The position numbers were made by a program, and so were the translations under genes. Shown here one piece after another: positions 35,918 through 43,740 of a DNA stretch of 64,000 nt; within the stretch, counting starts at the first letter, position 1, and every line of letters starts with the position of its first letter. The notes under the pieces are model-generated. The model ran no database searches. It saw only the letters and a list, made by a program, of their open reading frames with translations, and was not told the DNA's origin. Origin of the DNA: Pseudonocardia hydrocarbonoxydans (GTDB taxonomy: Bacteria > Actinomycetota > Actinomycetes > Mycobacteriales > Pseudonocardiaceae); the NCBI RefSeq assembly GCF_006539565.1, contig NZ_BJNG01000037.1, forward strand, positions 62,001 to 126,000, in the 5' to 3' direction.

Positions 35918-37494
35918 CCCGCGCTCTGATCCTGATCCGTGTCAGCCGGACGACCGACACCGGATCCTCGCCGTCGACTCAGCGGGAAGACTGCGAGCGG
36001 TACTGCGAGATCCACGGTCTAGAGGTCGTCGGGATCGCTGAGGATCTGGACACCAGCGGGTCTACCAACCCGCTAGAGCGGACCGGGGCCGGACCGTGGC
36101 TACACGAGGACCGGCTACCCGAGTGGGACGTGATCGTCGCTTGGAAGCTCCACCGCGTCGGTCGTTCGGCGCGGCACATCTCAGCGCTGATGAACTACCT
36201 GATCGACCACGGCAAGTCGTTGGTGTGCGTGAACGACCCGATCGATCTGTCTACCCCGATCGGCAAGATGATCGTGTACATCCTCGCCACGATCGCCGAG
36301 ATGGACCTAGCGAACATCTCGGCGGGCAACGCTAGGGCGTCCGAGGAAGCGCGTAAGGAAGGCCGGTTCAAGGGCGGTACGTGGCCCGCCGGGTACCTCG
36401 CCCGCAGGGTCGAGGACGGGTATCGGTTGTTCCCGGACGAGGACGGTCTAGCGCCGGTGATGCGGTCGATCGTCCGGAGAGTGCTCGCGGGCGATCGGTT
36501 CACGTCGATCATCGCGGACCTGAACGAACGCGGTGTGCCGACCCCGACCGACAGGCAGAAGATCCTGTCGGGCCGGGAACCGGTGGGTACTCGGTGGTCA
36601 ATGGCGCCGTTCACGGCGATGCTGACGAGTCCGACGCTCGTCGGGTTCGCGGTGCACCGAGGTAGCGGGAGGCACGGCGGCCCGCCGTCGATCGTGTACG
36701 ACACGGACGACCTCCCGATCCAGCGTGCCGAACCGCTGATCAGCGAGGCTGACTTCCGATCGCTACAGCACACGATCTCCGAGCGGAAAAGAGGATCGAC
36801 CGGAACCAAGCGTTCGGAGACGAACGCGCTGCTGGTCCGGGTCATCTTCTGCGGCGTGTGCAAGCGGCCGATGTACCGGTTCAAGCAACCCACAGCGATC
36901 CGGTACCGGTGCCCTTCTCCGAACAAGGGCGACGCCTGCGGCAACGGATCGGTGATCGCAGCCGAGTTCGATGCGCTCGTGGCTCGGACGATGCTGTTGT
37001 TCAGCGAGTTCGAGTACATGGAGCAGAGGTACCGCCCCGGGTCCAACGCGGGGGCGGAGATGGCAGAACTGTCGGCGAAGATCGAACGGGTCACCGAAGC
37101 GTTGTTGACCGTGATGCCGGGCGTCCCGTCCGCTGCGAGTCTGGCCGACCGGCTCAACGAACTAGAGGCGCGGCGCGCTGAACTCGCGGCGCTGCCCCGA
37201 GAGGAAGCGGGGTACGAACTAGTGCCCACCGGTCGGACGTTCGGCGAGGAATGGGAGAACCTGACCGACGCCGGTCGCAACGATCTGCTCCGCAGGTTCG
37301 AGGTGCGGCTAGAGGTCTGGAAAGACCCGAAGTCGAGGACCGCAGGAACCGTCCGATTGGAGCTGGGGCAGACGGTCGAGTTCCTGCGGTCGATCGATCC
37401 TCGGTTCGGTCGAGACGATTTCGTAGCGATGGCCGAAACTCTCGGCTCGCGTATCCCAGACGGCGCCTCTATCGAGGTCGTCCACCCGGAGTAG
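35914..37494 (+). CDS. int: Large serine recombinase / phage integrase (526 aa)
   Basis: The N-terminal resolvase domain (residues 4-150) has the nucleophile Ser11 in LILIRVSRTT and the conserved WKLHRVGRSARH. The recombinase domain (about 160-265) contains GTWPAGY and WSMAPFTAMLTSPTLVGFAVHRG. A zinc ribbon has Cys313, Cys316, Cys333 and Cys342. A coiled-coil motif (about 375-425) and a C-terminal tail complete the phiC31/Bxb1-type architecture. It should catalyse attP x attB integration without host factors; excision normally needs a directionality factor, perhaps one of the small HTH proteins here. The attachment repeat lies 0.4 kb upstream. Confidence 0.95.
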   Translation: MTRALILIRVSRTTDTGSSPSTQREDCERYCEIHGLEVVGIAEDLDTSGSTNPLERTGAGPWLHEDRLPEWDVIVAWKLHRVGRSARHISALMNYLIDHGKSLVCVNDPIDLSTPIGKMIVYILATIAEMDLANISAGNARASEEARKEGRFKGGTWPAGYLARRVEDGYRLFPDEDGLAPVMRSIVRRVLAGDRFTSIIADLNERGVPTPTDRQKILSGREPVGTRWSMAPFTAMLTSPTLVGFAVHRGSGRHGGPPSIVYDTDDLPIQRAEPLISEADFRSLQHTISERKRGSTGTKRSETNALLVRVIFCGVCKRPMYRFKQPTAIRYRCPSPNKGDACGNGSVIAAEFDALVARTMLLFSEFEYMEQRYRPGSNAGAEMAELSAKIERVTEALLTVMPGVPSAASLADRLNELEARRAELAALPREEAGYELVPTGRTFGEEWENLTDAGRNDLLRRFEVRLEVWKDPKSRTAGTVRLELGQTVEFLRSIDPRFGRDDFVAMAETLGSRIPDGASIEVVHPE

Positions 37495-37508
37495 CTACGG
37501 CTCGTCGT

Positions 37509-37537
37509 GCCCCGGTCCGTGCTCAGCGGACCGGGGC
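37509..37537. terminator. Strong hairpin between convergent integrase and HTH genes
   Basis: GCCCCGGTCCG (37509-37519) pairs perfectly with 37527-37537 around a 7-nt loop (TGCTCAG). It can serve as a bidirectional terminator for the integrase gene and the leftward gene ending at 37548. Confidence 0.7.
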
Positions 37538-37547
37538 TCTCGCGTGT

Positions 37548-38123
37548 CTACGGCTGGTTTCGGCGATGTTCGGCGACGGCGTTCCGCCATGTGTCATCGG
37601 ACTGATCTGGCAGTGCGGCACGTCGCGCCTTCTCGGTGAGAGCGCCCCCCTTCCGGCCGTGCGAGCGCTCGAACAGCTCGCGTCGCTGCGCCTGCCATAG
37701 GTGGTGCTTGACGGTCGCGGGTGTCTTCCCGACCGCCCGCGCTAGGGCGTCGTGTGGCCGGTCGTGCTCAGCGTTGACAAGGACCAGGTACGCCGCAGCG
37801 AGCATCGCTAGGTACCGGTCGGTCAGCCCGTCCGAGGCTGCCTTGCGGAGCAGCCGCGTAGTCGGGTCTGAGTCCGTCCCGAACCTCTCCGCAGCGCTCA
37901 GCGTGCCGCGCCCGCGTAGTTGCCTGTAGGCGTCGGGGAACGAGACGTCCCGCAGGACCGTGGAGCTGAGCCCGTTGGGGGGTGGATCGGCTGGGTCGGT
38001 GGGTCTGATTTCCAGCGTGACGGGGCCACGGCCAGGCACCGGCACGTCCGTGTCCCACCGCATGACGGCGGTCCACCCGCCCGGTAGCTCTTGCTCGACG
38101 GTTGCGCCGTCTGGCGTAGTCAT
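37548..38123 (-). CDS. HTH-containing mobile-element protein, probable regulator (191 aa)
   Basis: The N-terminal half is a beta-rich segment (WTAVMRWDTDVPVPGRGPVTLEIRPTD). The C-terminal half is helical with an HTH-like stretch (DALARAVGKTPATVKHHLWQAQRRELF, around residues 135-160). It resembles the DUF6214-type proteins seen in actinobacterial mobile elements, but I cannot assign it firmly. It is one of only two leftward genes in the element. Its promoter faces an inverted-repeat region at 38154-38187 from which the rightward genes start, a typical place for an immunity-type repressor. Confidence 0.65.
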   Translation of the reverse strand: MTTPDGATVEQELPGGWTAVMRWDTDVPVPGRGPVTLEIRPTDPADPPPNGLSSTVLRDVSFPDAYRQLRGRGTLSAAERFGTDSDPTTRLLRKAASDGLTDRYLAMLAAAYLVLVNAEHDRPHDALARAVGKTPATVKHHLWQAQRRELFERSHGRKGGALTEKARRAALPDQSDDTWRNAVAEHRRNQP

Positions 38124-38153
38124 GCCCCCAGACTACCCGACCGACCAGCGTGT

Positions 38154-38187
38154 TTGACAACAGGTTGCGCCCTCTGCCAACCTGTTG
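38154..38187. promoter_or_regulatory. TTGACA box within an inverted CAACAGGTTG repeat
   Basis: TTGACA (38154-38159) overlaps CAACAGGTTG (38158-38167), which is inverted as CAACCTGTTG at 38178-38187 with a 10-bp spacer. The site lies between the leftward HTH gene and the rightward module. It is a likely operator-promoter of the element's genetic switch; I could not find a convincing -10 box. Confidence 0.5.
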
Positions 38188-38333
38188 CCGTACTGGTTGG
38201 GCCGCTGCCTCGGCCAGGACACCAGGAACGGACCGCACGGCGGGCCGGTGGAGACAACTCAATGTGGGCACTGAGCCCTGGGTCCCGGCTAATACGGGGC
38301 CGTTCATCCATCATCGAGAAAGGCAATCCGCAA

Positions 38334-38660
38334 GTGAAGAAGCACGCTCCCCGCAAGCGTTCGTTGCTCGTCGACTCCCCGATGTGGCTGACAGCCGGCC
38401 TCACGGACATGCCTCACGGATTCCGTGCGTTGCTCGTGTACGTCTCGGTCCGAGTACAAGAACACGACCGGATCTATCGGCCGGTCGCGGATCTGTTGTC
38501 CAGTGGGTGCCACCGGCTCGATTCGGTGGACACGGTCGAAGACCACACGATGATGGGCTACGAAGCGAATGAGCTGATCTACTCGATCTGGCCGGAATGC
38601 CCCGGCCCGCTCGTACCTCACGGGTGCGTTTCAGATCGCGTACGGGTTCAGACCCGATAA
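38334..38660 (+). CDS. Hypothetical element protein (108 aa)
   Basis: The protein starts with a basic stretch (VKKHAPRKRSLL) and continues as a mixed alpha/beta sequence with an acidic middle (DSVDTVEDHTMMGYEANELIYSIWPE). GAGAAAGG lies about 10 bases before the GTG start at 38334. No family is recognised. It is the first rightward gene after the operator region and is followed by a small hairpin and the 64-aa gene. Confidence 0.6.
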   Translation: MKKHAPRKRSLLVDSPMWLTAGLTDMPHGFRALLVYVSVRVQEHDRIYRPVADLLSSGCHRLDSVDTVEDHTMMGYEANELIYSIWPECPGPLVPHGCVSDRVRVQTR

Positions 38661-38668
38661 GACCCCCG

Positions 38669-38688
38669 CGGGTCGCAGAAGCGACCCG
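38669..38688 (+). terminator. Short hairpin between small element genes
   Basis: CGGGTCGC (38669-38676) pairs with 38681-38688 around an AGAA loop. No U-tract follows, so attenuation or mRNA processing is as likely as termination. Confidence 0.4.
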
Positions 38689-38706
38689 ACAGAGAAAGAG
38701 AATCAG

Positions 38707-38901
38707 ATGGAAATCGAGAAAGAAGACCGGGTGCCGTTGTGGCACCTTGCCCGGAACACCGGGATGCCGAAACGTGAGCTGCTGCCGCTGCTCGCCGAGA
38801 TCGGGATGACCGTCGAGGCAGACCTGACCACCGGCGACGTCTATGCGTCGCGCTCCGAGTTCGGTGACCTGCTTCGGTCGGTCGCCGAGGGGGCCGTGTG
38901 A
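38707..38901 (+). CDS. Small acidic HTH-like protein (64 aa)
   Basis: The sequence VPLWHLARNTGMPKRELLPLLAEIGMTVEADLTTGDVYASRSEFGDLL resembles a small winged or MerR-like DNA-binding fold, a class that includes excisionases. GAGAAAGAGA precedes the ATG. The stop overlaps the GTG of the next gene, so the two are co-translated. A role as recombination directionality factor or as partner of the winged-helix protein is possible but unproven. Confidence 0.6.
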   Translation: MEIEKEDRVPLWHLARNTGMPKRELLPLLAEIGMTVEADLTTGDVYASRSEFGDLLRSVAEGAV

Positions 38902-39473
38902 GCACGGCACTACTCACGCCCTACATCGAGGAAGCACACCAACGGCTCGGTGAGAGGGCTACACCGGACGTGCTCGCCGTAGCCGAGGCGTTGGAGCGGT
39001 ACGCGGCCGCTGACGGGCGACTCCCCGACGGGCGGGCCGTGGTCGAGGAGACCGGGCTCCCTTCCGAGGAGTTCAAGGCCGCGCTCTCCGTGCTCGGCGC
39101 GGCAGGGCTGTTCGTGGCCCGTGGAGAGAGCCGGGACGGCACGGCTCGGATAGTCGTCCCTGGCGTCCGGGTGCTCCGCTCCCCGGATCGGGAGGTGGAC
39201 TACCGCTGCTCGGTGATGGATCACCCCGGGCTCTCGGTGGGCGCCCGGTACACCGGCGTAGCGATCGTGCGGCACTGCTTCCGCAAGTTGGAGCTGTTCG
39301 CTGGCATGGACACGGTGGCTGAGTGGATCGGGCTCAGCCCTGAGTCCCGCAAGCAGGCGGGGAAGTACGTCGAGGAGCTTGCCAAGGCCGGGTTCCTGGA
39401 CCCGATCGGCAAGGCGGGCCGGTCCATCAAGTATCGGCTGACGATCCCGGAACGGGTGGATCCACCCCACTAG
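38898..39473 (+). CDS. Winged-helix DNA-binding protein, candidate replication initiator (191 aa)
   Basis: Two HTH-like halves can be seen: DVLAVAEALERYAAADGRLPDGRAVVEETGLPSEEFKAALSVLGAAGLF (residues 24-75) and ELFAGMDTVAEWIGLSPESRKQAGKYVEELAKAGFLDPIGKAGRSIKYRLTIP (130-185). This tandem winged-helix layout is found in Rep initiators of plasmids and phage elements and in some regulators. The gene's 3' end itself contains the first of a set of 19-bp iteron-like repeats that continue downstream, the usual geometry of an initiator and its origin. The GTG start overlaps the stop of the 64-aa gene. Confidence 0.65.
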   Translation: MSTALLTPYIEEAHQRLGERATPDVLAVAEALERYAAADGRLPDGRAVVEETGLPSEEFKAALSVLGAAGLFVARGESRDGTARIVVPGVRVLRSPDREVDYRCSVMDHPGLSVGARYTGVAIVRHCFRKLELFAGMDTVAEWIGLSPESRKQAGKYVEELAKAGFLDPIGKAGRSIKYRLTIPERVDPPH

Positions 39474-39696
39474 GGGGATCCTCGCTAACGGGTCGATCCG
39501 CCCTGTCCCTAGTGGGGCGGATCCGCCCTATGAGTGGGTCAATCCACCCCACTATGTAATAGAGCTAAGTAATAGCTGAGGTAGATAGAGGGAGCCCCGG
39601 AAGGGCTCCCTTCGAGGCCGGCCCTTGGGGGCCGTCCTGACCACTCTCACCTCACCGGGATAAACCGAGAGTCCTACGGGTCAATCCACCCCACTA
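39454..39696. repeat. Iteron-like 19-bp repeats, candidate replication origin
   Basis: The repeat GGGTCAATCCACCCCACTA occurs exactly at 39536-39554 and 39678-39696. A variant, GGGTGGATCCACCCCACTA, lies at 39454-39472, and a diverged copy starts at 39490 (GGGTCGATCCGCCC). An inverted copy at 39510-39524 reads GGATCCGCCCCACTA on the other strand. Between the third and fourth copies lies an AT-rich stretch (TATGTAATAGAGCTAAGTAATAG begins at 39553) that could be a DNA-unwinding element. There is no gene in 39474-39724 besides these repeats and a terminator. Confidence 0.7.
39589..39611 (+). terminator. Terminator hairpin after the replication-like module
   Basis: AGGGAGCCC (39589-39597) pairs perfectly with GGGCTCCCT (39603-39611) around loop CGGAA. 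It lies between the iteron copies, upstream of the zinc-ribbon gene. Confidence 0.75.
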
Positions 39697-39724
39697 GGGG
39701 TGCGGACCCTATCGAAAGGAAACC

Positions 39725-40384
39725 ATGACCACCGCATCCGCCCGAACGATCGTCTGCGTCGTCTGCGATCAGGCGTTCACCTACCCCTACACCGGCGGCC
39801 GTGACCGCCGGACGTGCGATCAGCCCGAGTGCAAGACCGCACGGAAGACGACAAACAAGCGCTCGGAGCGCGACCGACAAAGACCGAGGAACGGGCCGGA
39901 CGGATCGGAGTACGTGCCGGCCGACTACCCGCACAACATCCCGGGACGCCCGGGACTCGATGACGGCGAGTGGGCCGATGTCATCGAGCGGAACCGCTGG
40001 TACCGGGAGCGACACAGGCTCCGGGCACAACCCGAGGGGGTGACCGTAGATCAGCGCTCGATCCCGCTCAGCGGCGCCGACGGCTCGGTCCGTGAGCTGC
40101 TGAGCAGCGGCCACGGCTATGTCATGGACGACCACCGGGACCGTGACGAGGATCCGCTACGGCTGATCCCAACACAGTACCGAGGCGCGGTGAAGCACTG
40201 GTTCAAGCTGCACGGTGAACCGCTCGCCGGGCTTGCCGGGAGCCGGCCCCGGCCGGGCGATCCGGTCATGCACATAGTGGGCCGGCCGGACACCGGCCCC
40301 AGCTCGCCACCTCTGAGGATCACACGGCGGTTCTGCGCTCGGAACGCGCTCGTTCCGCTCGAAAGGTTCTCGCTCACGCTCTAA
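39725..40384 (+). CDS. Zinc-ribbon element protein of unknown function (219 aa)
   Basis: An N-terminal treble-clef-like zinc ribbon has Cys11, Cys14, Cys31 and Cys36 (CVVCDQAFTY...CDQPEC). The rest is highly charged with no known motif. GAAAGGA lies directly before the ATG, a strong ribosome-binding site. The gene is alone between two terminators (39589 and 40455), and a 19-bp iteron copy overlaps its promoter region, so the repeat-binding protein could control it. Confidence 0.65.
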   Translation: MTTASARTIVCVVCDQAFTYPYTGGRDRRTCDQPECKTARKTTNKRSERDRQRPRNGPDGSEYVPADYPHNIPGRPGLDDGEWADVIERNRWYRERHRLRAQPEGVTVDQRSIPLSGADGSVRELLSSGHGYVMDDHRDRDEDPLRLIPTQYRGAVKHWFKLHGEPLAGLAGSRPRPGDPVMHIVGRPDTGPSSPPLRITRRFCARNALVPLERFSLTL

Positions 40385-40454
40385 GTGTCGCTTTTTCCCT
40401 TATCTTTGAAGGGAGAGCGGCGCCCGCCTCTCACCGCTAACCCCTTCCTGACGC

Positions 40455-40486
40455 AGCCCCGTACCCCTTGGCGGAGGTACGGGGCT
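40455..40486 (+). terminator. Terminator upstream of the tape measure gene
   Basis: AGCCCCGTACC (40455-40465) pairs perfectly over 11 bp with GGTACGGGGCT (40476-40486), loop of 10 nt. It isolates the tape measure gene from upstream transcription. The 193 bp from 40385 to 40577 otherwise holds no gene. Confidence 0.75.
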
Positions 40487-40524
40487 GTTGCCGTTCCTGG
40501 ACCCTGCCAGGGTGATAGTTCCTT

Positions 40525-40560
40525 ACTCGGTTTGCCGCTCGGTGGGGTCGCCCACCGAGT
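40525..40560 (+). promoter_or_regulatory. Mutually exclusive leader hairpins before the tape measure gene
   Basis: CTCGGTGGG (40538-40546) pairs with CCCACCGAG (40551-40559) around a GTCG loop. ACTCGGT (40525-40531) can instead pair with ACCGAGT (40554-40560). Only one structure can form. The sequence ends just before the AAGGAA ribosome-binding site and ATG at 40578, so it could control tape measure translation. Confidence 0.45.
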
Positions 40561-40577
40561 AGCAAGGAAAATCCCGA

Positions 40578-43088
40578 ATGGCAGAAACGCAGACCATCGG
40601 TCGCGTGGGAGTCAAGGTCACTCCCGAACTCCGAACATTCGCCCGCGATGCCCGAGCGGGCATCACATCCGCACTCCGGAACCTCCGCGTAGAGGTCCCG
40701 ATCTTGCCCGACACCGACCGGCTACGGCAGGGACTCGAAACCGCCGTCCGGCAGGCATCGGCCGGAGTCGTCGCTCAGGTCCGTGTCCAGTGGGTGCCCG
40801 CCGCTGCAGTGCTCCGGGCTGAGCTACAGCGGCTCGCCGACGCCGCTGCTCGTGGTGTCCGGGCCGACATCGAAGTCAGCGCAGACGCTTCCGGCCTGCG
40901 AAACGCGATGCGGGCGCTCACCGGGTCGTCTGGCGGTGGTGGTCCGGGCCGGGTGCTCGCCGGCCTGTCTCGCTCGTTCTCGGTCCTGACACGGTCCGTG
41001 GCGGGTCTCGCCGCCGCCGGTAGTGCCGTCCAGGTGATCGGCGGTCTCTCGGCCGCTCTCGCCCAACTAGCGCCTATCGCGCTCGCTCTCCCGGGTCTGC
41101 TGCTCGGTGTAGGCGCCGCGTTCGCTGCGGTGAAGATCGGGCTCTCCGGTGTCGGTGAGGCGATCAAGACCGGGGACCTCTCCGGGCTCGCCGGTCCGGC
41201 CGCCGAGTCGGTCACCGCGCTCCGATCCCTGAAGCCCGCGCTCGACGACCTGAAGTCGTCTGTCCAGGGCGCGCTGTTCGAGGGTCTGGCCGGGCCACTC
41301 CGGGAGGCCGGCACGACTCTGCTGCCGATCCTGAAGACCGGGCTTACAGGGATCTCTACCGAGTTCAACGGGATCGCCAAGTCTGCTCTGGCCGCTACTC
41401 AGTCTCCGTTCTTCCAGGACGACCTGACACAAATCCTGGGCAACACCGCCGGGATGCTCGGCAACATGCGAGATTCCCTAGGGAATCTCCTCTCCGGTTT
41501 CGTCGGTCTCGGTGGCGTCGGATCCACCTACCTTCCCGCGCTCGGTAACGCGATCGACAACGTCGCGTCGAAGTTCAAGGCGTGGGTCGACCAGGGTGTC
41601 GAAGACGGCTCGATCAAGGCGATGATCGATGGCGCGATCCAGGGCTTTAACGACCTGGGCGCGGTGCTCGGCAATATCGGTAGCTCGATCGGCTCCGTGT
41701 TCTCCGGTCTCCAGGCCGGAATGGGCGGCGCCGGCCTGCTCTCGAACCTCGTAGCGCTTACCGATCAGGTCGCCCGGTTCATGGAGACCGCAGCGGCACA
41801 GGATGCGCTCCGCTCGCTCGGTGAACTCATGGCTACGGCTGGAACGGCTGTCCGGGAGATCCTGGGTGCTGCGCTCCAGGCGCTCGCACCGATCGTGTCG
41901 GCTCTCGCTCCGCTGATCTCCGCGTTCGCTACCGCGCTGTCTAGCGCGCTGGTCCCGATCCTGGAATCGGTCGGTCCTCCGATCGCCCGGCTCGTCGAGG
42001 CGTTCGCTAACGGGCTCGCTCCGATCCTGCCTTTGCTCGCTAGTGCGTTCGCTCAGCTAGGCCCGATCGTCGGGACGCTGATCGACGCTCTCGTTCCGGT
42101 CGTATCGATGCTCGCAGAGACGATGCTCCCGGTCTTCGAGATGCTGCTCCCGCTCGTCGTGGACATCGCGGACGCTCTCGGCTCGGCTCTCGCCACGGCG
42201 ATTCAATCCGTGGCACCGTTCATTCCGCCGCTCGTCCAGGCCGTGAGCGACGTCCTGGCGGCCGTGCTGCCGCTGATCCCGAAGATCCTGGAACTCGCTC
42301 AGATCGTGTTCCCGCTGCTCGTCGGGATCATCGGATCGGTAGTGGTTCCCGCGATCCAACTGATCGCCGGGATCATCACGAACGTCCTTGTTCCGGTCGT
42401 CTCCGGGGTTATCGACGTGATCCTGTTCCTCGCACGGATCTTCACGATGTCGTGGTCCGACATCGACGCGGTGGTCCGCGACGGCGTAGCGATCGTGTCC
42501 GGTCTGCTCGGACAGATGATCGATTTCGTCGGCACGATCCCCTCACGGGTCGTGTCGGTGCTCGGCAACCTTGGGTCGCTGCTCGTGAACTCTGGTCGGG
42601 CGATGATCGACGGGTTCGTCACCGGTATCCGCAACGCGATCGGTTCCGCGATCAGCGCGGTATCCGGGTTCATCGGACGGATCCGCAACCTGTTCCCGTT
42701 CTCTCCCGCTAAGGACGGCCCGCTATCGGGCCGAGGGTACGTCACCCACTCCGGTAAGGCGCTAACCCGAGACTTCGCTAAGTCGCTCCGCAAGGGAGCG
42801 GCAGTAGTCCAGCGCGCCGCGGCCGGCGTCGTCTCCGGTGTCGAATCCGAGTTCGCGGGCGTGCCGCTCGCTATCGGCGCTATCGACGCTGCGGTCGACC
42901 GCATGAAGCGGGTTGACATGAACTCCGATATCCGAGCGTCGGTCACCTCCGACGATTTCGGTATCGACTACGACCGACTCGCCGACTCGGTGGTTAACGG
43001 TCTGACCGGATCGACTCTCAACGTTGAGGGCAACGGCATGGCCAAGATCGTCAACAAGTCGAACACCCGCAAGGCTCGACGCAGGTAA
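40578..43088 (+). CDS. Phage tail tape measure protein (836 aa)
   Basis: The protein has the tape-measure pattern. A positively charged, helical N-terminus (IGRVGVKVTPELRTFARDARAGITSALRNLRVEV) is followed by a very long series of hydrophobic alpha-helical segments (residues 130-200 and 430-680, for example LAPIVSALAPLISAFATALSSALVPILESVG), and then a C-terminal region with GRIRNLFPFSPAKDGPLSGRGYVTHSGKALTRDFAKSLRKG. Near-repeats rich in Leu, Ile, Ala and Pro recur. At about 1.5 angstrom per residue the family rule predicts a tail of about 125 nm. AAGGAA precedes the ATG. It forms its own transcription unit between terminators. In ordinary siphophages it follows the tail-tube gene, which is absent here. 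Confidence 0.92.
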   Translation: MAETQTIGRVGVKVTPELRTFARDARAGITSALRNLRVEVPILPDTDRLRQGLETAVRQASAGVVAQVRVQWVPAAAVLRAELQRLADAAARGVRADIEVSADASGLRNAMRALTGSSGGGGPGRVLAGLSRSFSVLTRSVAGLAAAGSAVQVIGGLSAALAQLAPIALALPGLLLGVGAAFAAVKIGLSGVGEAIKTGDLSGLAGPAAESVTALRSLKPALDDLKSSVQGALFEGLAGPLREAGTTLLPILKTGLTGISTEFNGIAKSALAATQSPFFQDDLTQILGNTAGMLGNMRDSLGNLLSGFVGLGGVGSTYLPALGNAIDNVASKFKAWVDQGVEDGSIKAMIDGAIQGFNDLGAVLGNIGSSIGSVFSGLQAGMGGAGLLSNLVALTDQVARFMETAAAQDALRSLGELMATAGTAVREILGAALQALAPIVSALAPLISAFATALSSALVPILESVGPPIARLVEAFANGLAPILPLLASAFAQLGPIVGTLIDALVPVVSMLAETMLPVFEMLLPLVVDIADALGSALATAIQSVAPFIPPLVQAVSDVLAAVLPLIPKILELAQIVFPLLVGIIGSVVVPAIQLIAGIITNVLVPVVSGVIDVILFLARIFTMSWSDIDAVVRDGVAIVSGLLGQMIDFVGTIPSRVVSVLGNLGSLLVNSGRAMIDGFVTGIRNAIGSAISAVSGFIGRIRNLFPFSPAKDGPLSGRGYVTHSGKALTRDFAKSLRKGAAVVQRAAAGVVSGVESEFAGVPLAIGAIDAAVDRMKRVDMNSDIRASVTSDDFGIDYDRLADSVVNGLTGSTLNVEGNGMAKIVNKSNTRKARRR

Positions 43089-43093
43089 GCGCC

Positions 43094-43128
43094 AGGGTCC
43101 CGTCTACGGACGGGACCCTCCTCTTTTT
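43094..43128 (+). terminator. Rho-independent terminator after tape measure gene
   Basis: AGGGTCCCGTC (43094-43104) pairs with GACGGGACCCT (43109-43119) around TACG, followed by CCTCTTTTT with five T residues at 43124-43128. This is the clearest intrinsic terminator in the window. Confidence 0.92.
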
Positions 43129-43157
43129 ATGATCTACCAATACAGACAGGAGTAAAC

Positions 43158-43358
43158 GTGTATCACGGTCCAGGCAGCACGGAGAAGATCAGTGCTGCGA
43201 TCCGATCGTCCGGCATGACTCAGCGCGAGATCGCTCGCGCGGTCGGTCTCTCGGAAGGCTCGATCAGCCACTACGTCAACGGGTGGCGACTGCCATCGGC
43301 CGGCAACCTCTACCGGCTCGCCGGTGTGCTCGGTGTCGACGTCCGGTCGCTCACGTGA
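43158..43358 (+). CDS. Cro/C1-type HTH regulator (66 aa)
   Basis: An XRE-type HTH fills the protein: TEKISAAIRSSGMTQREIARAVGLSEGSISHYVNGWRLPSAGNLYRLAGVLGVDVRSL. GACAGGAG lies before the GTG. It is the first gene of the rightward structural operon, so it may regulate late genes. Its stop overlaps the next GTG. Confidence 0.85.
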   Translation: MYHGPGSTEKISAAIRSSGMTQREIARAVGLSEGSISHYVNGWRLPSAGNLYRLAGVLGVDVRSLT

Positions 43359-43567
43359 GCGCATTCCCCTATCCGCAGACCGAGACGGCAGAAGACGTCG
43401 AGGCGCTGATGAACCACGCGGCGCAGATCGCCGCCGATCGAGGCCGGCTCGGCTCCGATGGTGCCGCTTATGCGTTCGCGCTCGCATCGCTCGCCGTGAA
43501 CTCCGTGTTCGCCGGTTCGTTTCCCGATAGCCCGCCGACCCACCGACAAGGGCTGTACGCCGTATGA
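43355..43567 (+). CDS. Hypothetical element protein (70 aa)
   Basis: A short, Ala-rich, probably helical protein (TAEDVEALMNHAAQIAADRGRLGSDGAAYAFALASLAVNSVF). Starts at GTG 43355 overlapping the HTH stop and ends overlapping the next ATG, which supports it as a real co-translated gene. No family recognised. Confidence 0.6.
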   Translation: MSAFPYPQTETAEDVEALMNHAAQIAADRGRLGSDGAAYAFALASLAVNSVFAGSFPDSPPTHRQGLYAV

Positions 43568-43740
43568 CCGAGTCGCTAACCGAAACGCTCGCTCGCATCA
43601 AGCGGGAGAGCGATGGTCGATGCCTGAGCCAACGAGTAGCCGAGGACGGCTACCGAGTACTCGCCGATCCGTTCGGCGATAAGACAACCGCCGCCGTAGA
43701 GCGGCGGACCGATACCGAGACAAGGGAGCAGAATGACTGA
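43564..43740 (+). CDS. Very small element protein (58 aa)
   Basis: An unbroken 59-codon frame runs from ATG 43564 (overlapping the previous stop as ATGA) to TGA 43738-43740 (overlapping the next start). The product is highly charged and hydrophilic, starting MTESLTETLARIKRESDG. The overlaps on both sides are the main evidence for it. Confidence 0.55.
   Translation: MTESLTETLARIKRESDGRCLSQRVAEDGYRVLADPFGDKTTAAVERRTDTETREQND

Noticed and set aside
39454-39696. Possible CRISPR array
   Set aside because: Repeats are few, irregularly spaced and partly inverted, and no cas genes are present; an iteron array fits better.
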